A stretch of 36,962 bases of DNA from Phocaeicola_A sp963652075. GTDB lineage: Bacteria; Bacteroidota; Bacteroidia; Bacteroidales; Bacteroidaceae. The DNA lies in assembly GCA_963652075.1 (NCBI GenBank), contig CAVJRQ010000023.1:1-36962 (forward strand), read 5' to 3'. The first letter of the stretch is position 1; each line of letters opens with the position of its first letter. This document shows, in pieces, positions 15,222 through 23,291 of this stretch. The notes under the pieces are model-generated. The model searched no databases. It was not told where the DNA came from and was given only the letters and a program-made list of their open reading frames with translations. A program made the position numbers and the translations under genes.

Positions 15222-16913
15222 TCACGCTTTCTTTTCCTTGATGTCCGTGCAAGCCTCTACCACATTGACCACATAGTCGCCCAACTTTTCGCATTCGCCA
15301 ATGATGTCCATGTAGTGGACTCCCATCTGGTAGCTGTACTCCTTGTTGTTCACGTCCAGCACATTCTGGTTCTTCAGCTGATTGCGGTAGTTGTTGATTT
15401 CATTCTCGATGTTGAAGGTACGGTTCACATCCACGCTGTGGTTCTCGTCGTCCAGAATCTTTATCATCTGCATCAGCGCGTCATCGGTAAACTGGAACAT
15501 CTGGCGGATGTGCTCATACTGCTTGGGGGTGAAGTCGATGTTGTCGCGGAACTTGCGGTTCACCGTACGTGCCAGGTTGTAGCAGCTATCGCCAATGCTC
15601 TCCAGCTCCGTTACCTCACGCAACATGGATCGTATCTGCAACTTACTCTCCGAGCTAAGCCGTCCGTCGGACACCCGGTTGAGGTAATTGGCTATCTCCA
15701 CTTCCATATTGTCGCTGATGTTCTCATACTTCTCTATGCGACTGAATATCTTGGTAAAGTCATTCTCGTTCTTGGTATGGAGCAGCGTATCCACCATGTG
15801 GAACATCCGCTGGCAACGTTCGGCAAACAAGCTAATCTCCTTGCGGGCCTGCACGATGGAAAGCTCGGCCGTAGAGAGCAGACCGCCCGAGATGAAACGC
15901 AGACGGTACTCTTCATCCTGCTCCTTTTGCGGTATAATGGCACAGACAGTGCGTTCAATAAACGGTACGAACCAAATCAGTATCAGCACATTGCATACAT
16001 TGAACGAAGTATGGAACGCTGAAAGCATATAGGGCACAGCCGCTGCCGAATTTCCAAGATGCATGACGCTTTCCACGAACCAGGACACGCCACCCGTGAA
16101 GGGCTTGAAGGCGCACAGCACCCAGATGACGCCGAACACATTGAACACCAAGTGAGCCAACGCCGCCCGTTTGGCCTGTGTATTACCCGTGAGGGCCGCC
16201 AAGTTGGCCGTGATGGTCGTTCCGATGTTCTCGCCCAGTACCAACGCCGCACCCAGTTCGAAGCTAATCCACCCATTGGCGCACATAATCAACGTGATAG
16301 CCATGGTGGCCGCCGATGCCTGAACAATCATCGTCAGTATGGTACCGATAATCACAAACAGAATAATGGAAAAGTAACCCATATCCGTGTAGTTCTGTAC
16401 GAAAGCCAGCATCTCGGGATTCTTTCCCAAGTCCGGCGCATTGGCGTTGAGCATAGACAATCCCATAAACAGGAACGAGAAACCAAAGATGAACTCGCCT
16501 ATCGACTTACGGGAACTCTTTTGCGAAAACAGAAGCGGAATGCCAAACGCCAACAAGGGGAGAGCCAGCGAAGCGATGTCAATCTGAAAGCCCAAAGCCG
16601 AAATGACCCAAGCGGTGACTGTAGTACCGATGTTGGCACCCATGATGACACCTATGGACTGCGCCAAGGTCAACAAACCCGCATTCACAAAACTGACCAC
16701 CATTACGGTAGTTGCCGAGGAGGATTGTATCAAGGCGGTTATCAGAACGCCGGTCAATACTCCGGTTACCCTATTGGTGGTCATTGCTGTCAGGATTTTC
16801 CGTAGCCGGTCGCCGGCAAACTTCTGCAATCCCTCACTCATTATCTTCATTCCATACAAGAACAAAGCCAGCGAACCAAGCAGCTTTAAAAAATCATAAA
16901 AAGAATAGTCCAT
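15222..16913 (-). CDS. Na/Pi cotransporter family protein with PhoU-like tail
   Basis: A 563-residue inner-membrane protein of the NptA/PNaS family, likely Na-coupled phosphate uptake. Its membrane half (about 1-335) has the family's inverted repeats: TALIQSSSATTVMVV with GANIGTTVTAW, and IVQASAATMAIT with GENIGTTITAN. The C-terminal half (about 340-560) is helical and acidic and resembles PhoU, a common fusion that may regulate phosphate flux. The ATG at 16913 gives MDYSFYDFLKLLGSLALFLYGMK (landmark LFLYGMK), the usual family N-terminus. It is a single gene, convergent with the sirtuin and divergent from the nucleoside kinase. Confidence 0.93.
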   Translation of the reverse strand: MDYSFYDFLKLLGSLALFLYGMKIMSEGLQKFAGDRLRKILTAMTTNRVTGVLTGVLITALIQSSSATTVMVVSFVNAGLLTLAQSIGVIMGANIGTTVTAWVISALGFQIDIASLALPLLAFGIPLLFSQKSSRKSIGEFIFGFSFLFMGLSMLNANAPDLGKNPEMLAFVQNYTDMGYFSIILFVIIGTILTMIVQASAATMAITLIMCANGWISFELGAALVLGENIGTTITANLAALTGNTQAKRAALAHLVFNVFGVIWVLCAFKPFTGGVSWFVESVMHLGNSAAAVPYMLSAFHTSFNVCNVLILIWFVPFIERTVCAIIPQKEQDEEYRLRFISGGLLSTAELSIVQARKEISLFAERCQRMFHMVDTLLHTKNENDFTKIFSRIEKYENISDNMEVEIANYLNRVSDGRLSSESKLQIRSMLREVTELESIGDSCYNLARTVNRKFRDNIDFTPKQYEHIRQMFQFTDDALMQMIKILDDENHSVDVNRTFNIENEINNYRNQLKNQNVLDVNNKEYSYQMGVHYMDIIGECEKLGDYVVNVVEACTDIKEKKA

Positions 16914-17016
16914 CTATTAATTCTTATCCGTTTATTGAGAACTTATTGTTTTATCGAGTAACTTAACCGCTCGAAAAACAGTGATTATTCAACCGTTAGA
17001 AATACATATTTCAATT

Positions 17017-18669
17017 ATGCTACAAATATATTGCAAAAATATCAATCTATCAAAAGAATTTCGGGAGGGAAGTTCTCTTTTGGATATTTACAATGGCTTT
17101 GGACTGAACATGCCCTACGGTCCGGTGAGCGCCAAGGTGAACAACAAGGTGGAAGGCCTTACCTATAAAGCCTTCAGCAACAAGGATGTAGAGTTTCTCG
17201 ACATCCGCTCGGCATCGGGCATGCGTACCTATGTGCGCTCGCTCTGCTTCGTTTTGGCCAAGGCGGTGGACGAGCTCTTTCCGAAAGGAGAGATACAGAT
17301 GCAGCATCCGGTCTCCAAGGGATACTTCTTCACGCTGCGCATTGGCCGGGAGATTACGTTGGAAGACGTGACAGCCATCCGCAACCGGATGAAGGAAATC
17401 ATCGCGGAGGATATCCCATTCCGCCGCAAGGAGTGCCGTACGGAGGAGGCGGTGAAACTGTTCAACAAGAAAGGCATGTACGACAAGGCCAAGCTTCTGA
17501 AGACGACCGGCCAACTCTATACCTTTTATTATATGTTAGGGGAGACGGTGGACTATTACTATGGCAGCCTGTTGCCCAGCACGGGCAGCATCAAGCTGTT
17601 CGACATCGTGAAGTACTACGAAGGCATCCTGCTGCGTATACCCAACCGCGAGAACCCGGACGTGCTGGAGGATATTGTGAAACAGGAGAAGATGATGGAC
17701 GTTTTCAGAGAGCACCAGATGTGGCAAGAGATAATGGGAGTGAGCACCGTGGGCGACATCAACGAATCGATTCAGGCGGGACACGCCAACGACTTGATTC
17801 ACGTGGCGGAGGCACTACAGGAAAAGCGTATCGGACAGATAGCCGATGACATCACCAAACGGGGGAACGTGAAGGTGGTACTCATCTCGGGGCCCTCCTC
17901 GTCGGGAAAGACCACGTTCAGCAAGCGGCTCTCCATACAACTGATGACGAACGGCATACGTCCCTACCCCATCTCGCTCGACAACTATTTCGTAGACCGT
18001 GAACATACGCCTCTCGACGACAAGGGGAACTACGACTACGAGTCAATCTATGCGCTCGACCTTAACCTCTTCAACCAACAGCTGAGTGCCCTGCTACGAG
18101 GCGAAGAGGTGGAGCTGCCACGTTACAACTTCGCCACCGGCAAACGGGAGTTCAAGGGCGACTATCTGCGCATCAAAAAGAACACGGTGCTGATATTGGA
18201 AGGCATCCATGCGCTGAACCCGGAGTTGACACCACAAATCCCCGCAGAGAGTAAATACAAGGTGTACGTGTCGGCACTCACTTGCATCAAGTTGGACAAC
18301 CACAACTATATCCCCACAACGGACAACCGACTGTTGCGACGCATCATCCGTGACTACAAGTACCGCAGCTACTCCGCTGAAGAGACCATCTTGCGTTGGC
18401 CCAGCGTGAGAGCCGGAGAGGACAAGTGGATATTCCCTTACCAGGAAGAGGCTGATGCCGTATTCAACTCCGCCCTGCTCTTTGAGCTATCCGTGCTGAA
18501 GGAATTCGTGGAGCCAGTCCTCAACCGAGTGCCACAGGACTCCGAAGCATACTCCGAGGCTTACCGTCTGCGCAAGTTCATACAATATTTTGTCCCTGTG
18601 CAAGACCGCGACCTTCCGCCCACATCGTTACTCCGAGAGTTTTTAGGAGGAAGCAGCTTCAACTATTAA
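17017..18669 (+). CDS. Nucleoside (uridine) kinase with TGS/ThrRS-like N-terminus
   Basis: A 550-residue fusion protein. Residues about 1-60 resemble a TGS domain. The next part (to about 200) resembles the threonyl-tRNA-synthetase second domain (VSKGYFFTLR, GQLYTFYYMLGETV). A uridine-kinase P-loop domain follows from about 275, with VVLISGPSSSGKTTFSKRL, YPISLDNYFVD, DLNLFNQQLSALL and VLILEGIHALNP. It probably phosphorylates uridine/cytidine in salvage. The frame begins with GTG at 16981, but the ATG at 17017 (MLQIYCKNI) fits the domain start better. It ends 9 bp before the rpoN -7 box. Confidence 0.88.
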   Translation: MLQIYCKNINLSKEFREGSSLLDIYNGFGLNMPYGPVSAKVNNKVEGLTYKAFSNKDVEFLDIRSASGMRTYVRSLCFVLAKAVDELFPKGEIQMQHPVSKGYFFTLRIGREITLEDVTAIRNRMKEIIAEDIPFRRKECRTEEAVKLFNKKGMYDKAKLLKTTGQLYTFYYMLGETVDYYYGSLLPSTGSIKLFDIVKYYEGILLRIPNRENPDVLEDIVKQEKMMDVFREHQMWQEIMGVSTVGDINESIQAGHANDLIHVAEALQEKRIGQIADDITKRGNVKVVLISGPSSSGKTTFSKRLSIQLMTNGIRPYPISLDNYFVDREHTPLDDKGNYDYESIYALDLNLFNQQLSALLRGEEVELPRYNFATGKREFKGDYLRIKKNTVLILEGIHALNPELTPQIPAESKYKVYVSALTCIKLDNHNYIPTTDNRLLRRIIRDYKYRSYSAEETILRWPSVRAGEDKWIFPYQEEADAVFNSALLFELSVLKEFVEPVLNRVPQDSEAYSEAYRLRKFIQYFVPVQDRDLPPTSLLREFLGGSSFNY

Positions 18670-18678
18670 GATTATTAC

Positions 18679-18686
18679 TACCTTTG
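18679..18686 (+). promoter_or_regulatory. Putative -7 box for rpoN and following genes
   Basis: TACCTTTG matches TAnnTTTG, 27 bp before the rpoN ATG and directly after the nucleoside kinase stop. It would start a five-gene unit through dnaG. Confidence 0.55.
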
Positions 18687-18713
18687 CACTATCTTATCTA
18701 AGCGGCAAGAGCT

Positions 18714-20198
18714 ATGCAACAAGGGAACTATCAGACACAAAAGCAGCAACAGGTACAGACCCTTTCGCCCCAGCAGGTGATGGTGGTGAAGATGCTGGAA
18801 CTGCCAACCGTGGAGTTGGAAGAACGGGTGAAAGCCGAACTGTTGGATAACCCCGCCTTGGAGGAAGGAACGCCTCAACCGGAGGAAGGAACCAACGAAG
18901 AGACGTATGACAACGAGGAGGATGGCAACGAAGAATCCGCCTTTTCCGAAGGGGACGGCAACGAAGACCTCTCCCTGGGCGACTACCGCACCGAAGACGA
19001 CATTCCCGATTATAAGCTGAAGCAGACCAACAGTTCGCCGGAGACCCAAGCGGAGGAGATTCCCTTCTCAGACACTACCTCGTTCTACGAGCAGCTGAAG
19101 GAACAGCTGGGCGAACGCGACCTCACCGAACGGCAACGTACACTGATAGAGTACATCATCGGTTCGCTGGACGATGACGGACTGTTGCGAAAGGAACTCT
19201 CCGCCATTGCGGACGAACTTTGTTTCAACTACGGCATGGAGGTGACGGTGGACGAACTGAAGGAAGCGTTGAAGATACTTCAGGACTTCGACCCTGCAGG
19301 CATCGGTGCACGCACCTTACAGGAGTGTCTGTTGCTACAGCTGCAACGCAAGGAGGATTCTCCCGTCAAGGAGAATTGCATCAACATCATCTCCAAGTGC
19401 TACGAGGAGTTTACACGCAAACATTGGGACAAGATTCTGCAACGCCTCTCCCTCACCCAAGCGCAGTTTGACGAAGCCAAGAAGGAGCTTACGCACCTCA
19501 ACCCGCGTCCGGGAAGCTCGCTGGGCGAAGCGGTAGGCCGCAGTTTCCAGCAAATCATTCCGGACTTTCTGGTCGATACGCTGGACGATGGTTCCATCGT
19601 GCTCAACCTCAACGACCGGGGCGTTCCCGAATTGCGCGTGAGCCGTACCTTCACGGAGATGCTGGAAGAGCATACAAAGAACAAGAATAACCAAAGTAAA
19701 GAGTCGAAGAACGCCATGTTGTTTCTCAAGCAGAAGATGGATGCCGCACAGAGCTTCATCGACGCGGTGAAGCAACGGCAACAGACGATGTGCAAGACCA
19801 TGCAGGCCATCATCGACCTGCAGCGGTCTTTCTTCGCCGAGGGCGACGAGTCGTTGTTGAGACCGATGATACTGAAGGACGTGGCGGAGCGTACGGGACT
19901 GGACATCTCCACCATCTCGCGGGTCAGCAACAGCAAGTATGTGCAGACCAACTACGGAATCTATCCGTTGAAGTACTTCTTCAGTGACGGATACACCACC
20001 GAGGAGGGTGAAGAGCTTTCGGTAAGGGAAATACGCCGCACCCTGAAGGAGTGCGTGGACAAGGAGGACAAGAACAACCCGTTGACAGATGAAGAGCTGG
20101 CGAAGATTCTGAAAGACAAAGGCTTTGCCATAGCCCGCCGTACCGTGGCAAAATACAGGGAACAACTTGGCATTCCGGTTGCCCGACTAAGAAAATAG
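18714..20198 (+). CDS. rpoN: RNA polymerase sigma-54 factor
   Basis: The alternative sigma factor that recognises -24/-12 promoters and needs AAA+ activators. The 494 residues show a Gln-rich region I (about 5-50, QTQKQQQ, LSPQQVMVVKMLELP), an acidic low-complexity region II (about 52-120), the core-binding region (about 125-320), a helix-turn-helix (DISTISRVSNSKYVQT), and the C-terminal RpoN box ARRTVAKYRE (about 477-486). All key parts are present. No sigma-54 activator gene is in the window. It is followed 6 bp later by the PAP2-like gene and is probably co-transcribed with purE, ispG and dnaG. Confidence 0.96.
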   Translation: MQQGNYQTQKQQQVQTLSPQQVMVVKMLELPTVELEERVKAELLDNPALEEGTPQPEEGTNEETYDNEEDGNEESAFSEGDGNEDLSLGDYRTEDDIPDYKLKQTNSSPETQAEEIPFSDTTSFYEQLKEQLGERDLTERQRTLIEYIIGSLDDDGLLRKELSAIADELCFNYGMEVTVDELKEALKILQDFDPAGIGARTLQECLLLQLQRKEDSPVKENCINIISKCYEEFTRKHWDKILQRLSLTQAQFDEAKKELTHLNPRPGSSLGEAVGRSFQQIIPDFLVDTLDDGSIVLNLNDRGVPELRVSRTFTEMLEEHTKNKNNQSKESKNAMLFLKQKMDAAQSFIDAVKQRQQTMCKTMQAIIDLQRSFFAEGDESLLRPMILKDVAERTGLDISTISRVSNSKYVQTNYGIYPLKYFFSDGYTTEEGEELSVREIRRTLKECVDKEDKNNPLTDEELAKILKDKGFAIARRTVAKYREQLGIPVARLRK

Positions 20199-20204
20199 TT
20201 TTAT

Positions 20205-20825
20205 ATGAAGGAAGAGAAATATTTACGAATCACTGCCAAAGTGCTTTCAACGGTATTCACCCCGTTTTATTTCCCTACGATAGGTTTCTTGGTACTGATT
20301 CAGTTTACCTACTTGAAACTGTTACCCGTTTCCTTTCAGATAACACTGCTGGCAACGGTCTACTCGTTCACCGTGCTGATACCCATGCTGGGCATCTATA
20401 TCTACCGGAAGATAAACGGATGGAGCTTGCGCCACTTGGGTCACAAGGAGAAACGCATCGTGCCTTACGTGATGACGACAGCCGCCTATGCGGCCTGTCT
20501 GCTCTTGATGTACAAGTTCCGTGTTCCCCGCTATTTGTCGGGCATCCTTGTGGCATCCATCATGGCACTGGTCGTCTGCGCCATCATCAACCTCCGGTGG
20601 AAAATCAGTGCGCACATGACTGCCGTAGGCGAACTGGTAGGCGGATTGGTAGCACTCAGCCTTCTGTTCTTCTACAACCCGGTGAAGTGGCTCTGCGTCT
20701 GCCTGCTGTTGGCGGGAATGCTGGGAACGGCACGGATGATTCTTCGTCAGCACACCCTGCCGGAAGTGTTGGTGGGATTCATGGTAGGAGTTCTTTGCAG
20801 CATCATCGGAATTTTGTTTATATAG
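20205..20825 (+). CDS. PAP2-like membrane protein
   Basis: A 206-residue integral membrane protein with five to six hydrophobic helices. The C-terminal half resembles the PAP2 phosphatase core: SAHM at about 143-146 sits where PSGH is expected. The stretch R-MILRQ-H-TLP-E (about 177-188) follows the R-x5-H-x3-D spacing, with Glu in place of Asp. The first motif (K-x6-RP) is not convincing, so catalytic activity is uncertain. It lies 6 bp after rpoN and 25 bp before purE, a position that says little about function. An undecaprenyl-pyrophosphate or lipid phosphatase role is possible only. Confidence 0.72.
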   Translation: MKEEKYLRITAKVLSTVFTPFYFPTIGFLVLIQFTYLKLLPVSFQITLLATVYSFTVLIPMLGIYIYRKINGWSLRHLGHKEKRIVPYVMTTAAYAACLLLMYKFRVPRYLSGILVASIMALVVCAIINLRWKISAHMTAVGELVGGLVALSLLFFYNPVKWLCVCLLLAGMLGTARMILRQHTLPEVLVGFMVGVLCSIIGILFI

Positions 20826-20850
20826 ACTTTTATCAAAACACATTATATCA

Positions 20851-21360
20851 ATGAAACCAATTGTCAGTATCATCATGGGAAGCACGTCAGACCTTCCCGT
20901 CATGGAAAAGGCGGCAAAGCTGCTCGATGAGATGCAAGTGCCGTTTGAGATGAACGCCTTGTCGGCCCACCGGACTCCCGAAGCCGTAGAGACCTTCGCC
21001 AAGGGAGCCAAAGAGCGCGGCATCAAAGTGATTATCGCAGCAGCCGGTATGGCAGCCGCCTTGCCGGGTGTGATAGCCGCCAACACCACGCTGCCCGTTA
21101 TCGGCGTTCCCGTAAAAGGGTCTGTGCTCGACGGTGTGGATGCACTCTACTCCATCATACAGATGCCTCCCGGTATCCCCGTTGCTACGGTAGCCATCAA
21201 CGGAGCGATGAACGCCGCCATCCTGGCCGTGCAGATGCTTGCGCTGAGTGACGAGAAGCTGGCTGAAGCCTTTGCCGCTTACAAGACCGGACTGAAAGAG
21301 AAGATAGAGAAGGCGAACAAGGAGCTGAAAGAAGTGAAGTACACCTACAAGACGAACTAA
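20851..21360 (+). CDS. purE: N5-carboxyaminoimidazole ribonucleotide mutase
   Basis: Cytosolic purine enzyme that converts N5-CAIR to CAIR. The 169 residues contain the MGSTSD phosphate loop (9-14) and SAHRTP with His40, matching the catalytic His45 of E. coli. The next motif reads AGMAAALPG, whereas E. coli has GGAAHLPG. Its His75 therefore aligns with Ala70 here, with the same 5-residue offset as the catalytic His. GVPVKGS, GVDALYSIIQMPPGIPV and the small-residue NAAILA helix follow as in class I PurE. No purK is adjacent. It is the third gene of the rpoN-dnaG run. Confidence 0.94.
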   Translation: MKPIVSIIMGSTSDLPVMEKAAKLLDEMQVPFEMNALSAHRTPEAVETFAKGAKERGIKVIIAAAGMAAALPGVIAANTTLPVIGVPVKGSVLDGVDALYSIIQMPPGIPVATVAINGAMNAAILAVQMLALSDEKLAEAFAAYKTGLKEKIEKANKELKEVKYTYKTN

Positions 21361-21364
21361 ATGC

Positions 21365-21385
21365 GTGCGGACATTAAGTCCGCAC
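21365..21385 (+). promoter_or_regulatory. Short hairpin between purE and ispG
   Basis: gtgcggac and gtccgcac form an 8-bp perfect stem with a 5-base loop, 4 bp after the purE stop. The following bases are AT-rich without a T-run, so it is more likely a transcript-stability or attenuation structure than a full terminator. Confidence 0.45.
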
Positions 21386-21416
21386 ACATATACCTTATTA
21401 TATATAGTATACTTCT

Positions 21417-23273
21417 ATGATTGATTTGTTCAACTATAACCGCCGTCGCTCTTCGGAGGTGCATATCGGCGGGACACCGTTGGGAGGCGACAACCCTATC
21501 CGTGTACAGTCCATGACCAACACGCCGACACGCGATACCGAGGCTTGTGTGGAACAGGCCAAACGAATCATCGATGCCGGCGGCGAGTATGTGCGCCTCA
21601 CCACCCAAGGGACTATCGAAGCGGAAAACCTGAAGAACATCAACGCTTCACTGCGCCGACAAGGGTATATGACACCCTTGGTGGCAGACGTACACTTCAA
21701 CCCCAAAGTGGCTGAGGTGGCTGCGCTCTATGCCGAAAAGGTACGCATCAACCCGGGCAATTACGTGGATGCCGCCCGCACATTCAAGCATCTGGAGTAT
21801 ACTGATGAAGAGTATCAACAAGAGTTGCAAAAAATACACGACCGCTTTGTGCCGTTCCTCAACATCTGTAAGCAGAACCACACCGCCATCCGCATCGGCG
21901 TTAACCACGGGTCGTTGTCAGACCGCATCATGTCACGCTATGGCGACACGCCAAAGGGTATGGTGGAGTCGTGTATGGAGTTCCTGCGTATCTGCGTAGA
22001 CGAACACTTCAGCGACGTGGTCATCTCCATCAAGGCCAGCAACACGGTGGTGATGGTAAAGACCGTACGCCTGTTGGCCGCTACCATGGAGCAAGAGGGC
22101 ATGTCGTTCCCCTTGCACTTGGGTGTAACCGAGGCCGGTGACGGTGAGGACGGGCGTATCAAGTCAGCGGCAGGCATCGGAGCGTTGCTTTGCGACGGGC
22201 TGGGCGACACGATACGCGTGTCACTGAGCGAAGACCCCGAAGCGGAGATTCCCGTTGCCAAGAGACTGGTTGAGTATGTGACCCGCCGTGGCGACCATCC
22301 GTTGGTTCCGGGTATTGCATCGCCCAAGTTTGACTACCTCTCGCCCCAACGTCGCACGACGCAAGCCGTCGCCAACATCGGGGGGAACAATGTGCCGGTG
22401 GTGATAGGTGACGGATACCACACCCGTGTGCCGTCCGACCCGCAGTTCCAACCAGACTACATCTATGTAGGGCGTAACCTGCCCACCGTACGCGAGTCGT
22501 GCGGTTACATCGTAGACGCTGACGCATGGACGGGTGAAGCCCATACTTTCCCTGCCTTTATGCCCTCCACGGACGAAACGCGCATGCCTCTGTTCATGCA
22601 AATAAACCTGAACAAGAGCCCACTTAAATTCCTTTTCCTCACCTATCTGGCTTGTACGGACGAAGTCATCGCCTTGCTGCGCCACCACCCCGAAGTGGTG
22701 GTAATCGCGCAGAGCAACCACCCCAACCGCACAGGTGAACTGCGCGCGCTGACACATCAACTGATGAACGAGAACCTGAATAATCCCGTAATCTTCTTCC
22801 AACACTATCAGGAGGACGAGGCGGAAGAGTTGCAGCTGAAAGCCGCCGCCGACATGGGTGCTCTGCTTTTTGACGGACTGTGCGACGGCATCTTCCTGTT
22901 CAACAACGGAAAGATTGCCTCCACCACGGTGGATGCCACCGCCTTCGGCATTCTGCAAGCTACCCGCACACGGGTCAGTAAGACGGAATATATCTCCTGT
23001 CCCAGCTGCGGCCGCACCCTGTTCGACCTGCAGAACACATTGGCACGCATCAAGGCCGCAACGTCTTGCCTGAAAGGACTGAAGATTGGCGTGATGGGTT
23101 GCATCGTCAATGGTCCGGGAGAGATGGCGGATGCCGATTACGGCTATGTGGGAGCCGGGCGCGGACGGGTAAGCCTCTACAAGAAGAAGGAATGTGTTCT
23201 GAAGAATATCCCCGCGGAGGAGGCGGTAGACCGTTTGTTGGAACTCATCCGGAAAGACCGGCAACAAGAATAA
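21417..23273 (+). CDS. ispG: 4-hydroxy-3-methylbut-2-enyl diphosphate synthase, long form
   Basis: The [4Fe-4S] enzyme of the MEP pathway that makes HMBPP from MEcPP. At 618 residues it is the long form with an extra central domain, as in plants and Bacteroidetes, rather than the roughly 370-residue E. coli type. The N-terminal TIM barrel starts at VHIGGTPLGGDNPIRVQSMT and includes LVADVHFNP and GVTEAGDGEDGRIKSA. The insert spans about 300-500. The C-terminal cluster domain has CPSCGRTLFD and GCIVNGPGEMADADYGYVG, giving three Cys and the cluster-binding Glu. ispD is also in this window, on the other strand. dnaG follows 18 bp later. Confidence 0.96.
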   Translation: MIDLFNYNRRRSSEVHIGGTPLGGDNPIRVQSMTNTPTRDTEACVEQAKRIIDAGGEYVRLTTQGTIEAENLKNINASLRRQGYMTPLVADVHFNPKVAEVAALYAEKVRINPGNYVDAARTFKHLEYTDEEYQQELQKIHDRFVPFLNICKQNHTAIRIGVNHGSLSDRIMSRYGDTPKGMVESCMEFLRICVDEHFSDVVISIKASNTVVMVKTVRLLAATMEQEGMSFPLHLGVTEAGDGEDGRIKSAAGIGALLCDGLGDTIRVSLSEDPEAEIPVAKRLVEYVTRRGDHPLVPGIASPKFDYLSPQRRTTQAVANIGGNNVPVVIGDGYHTRVPSDPQFQPDYIYVGRNLPTVRESCGYIVDADAWTGEAHTFPAFMPSTDETRMPLFMQINLNKSPLKFLFLTYLACTDEVIALLRHHPEVVVIAQSNHPNRTGELRALTHQLMNENLNNPVIFFQHYQEDEAEELQLKAAADMGALLFDGLCDGIFLFNNGKIASTTVDATAFGILQATRTRVSKTEYISCPSCGRTLFDLQNTLARIKAATSCLKGLKIGVMGCIVNGPGEMADADYGYVGAGRGRVSLYKKKECVLKNIPAEEAVDRLLELIRKDRQQE

Positions 23274-23291
23274 CCGACAATAGCGGAACTG

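Noticed and set aside
17023..17041. Two TAnnTTTG-like boxes on the minus strand for the Na/Pi transporter
   Set aside because: They lie inside the nucleoside kinase coding start in an AT-rich stretch and match by chance is likely.
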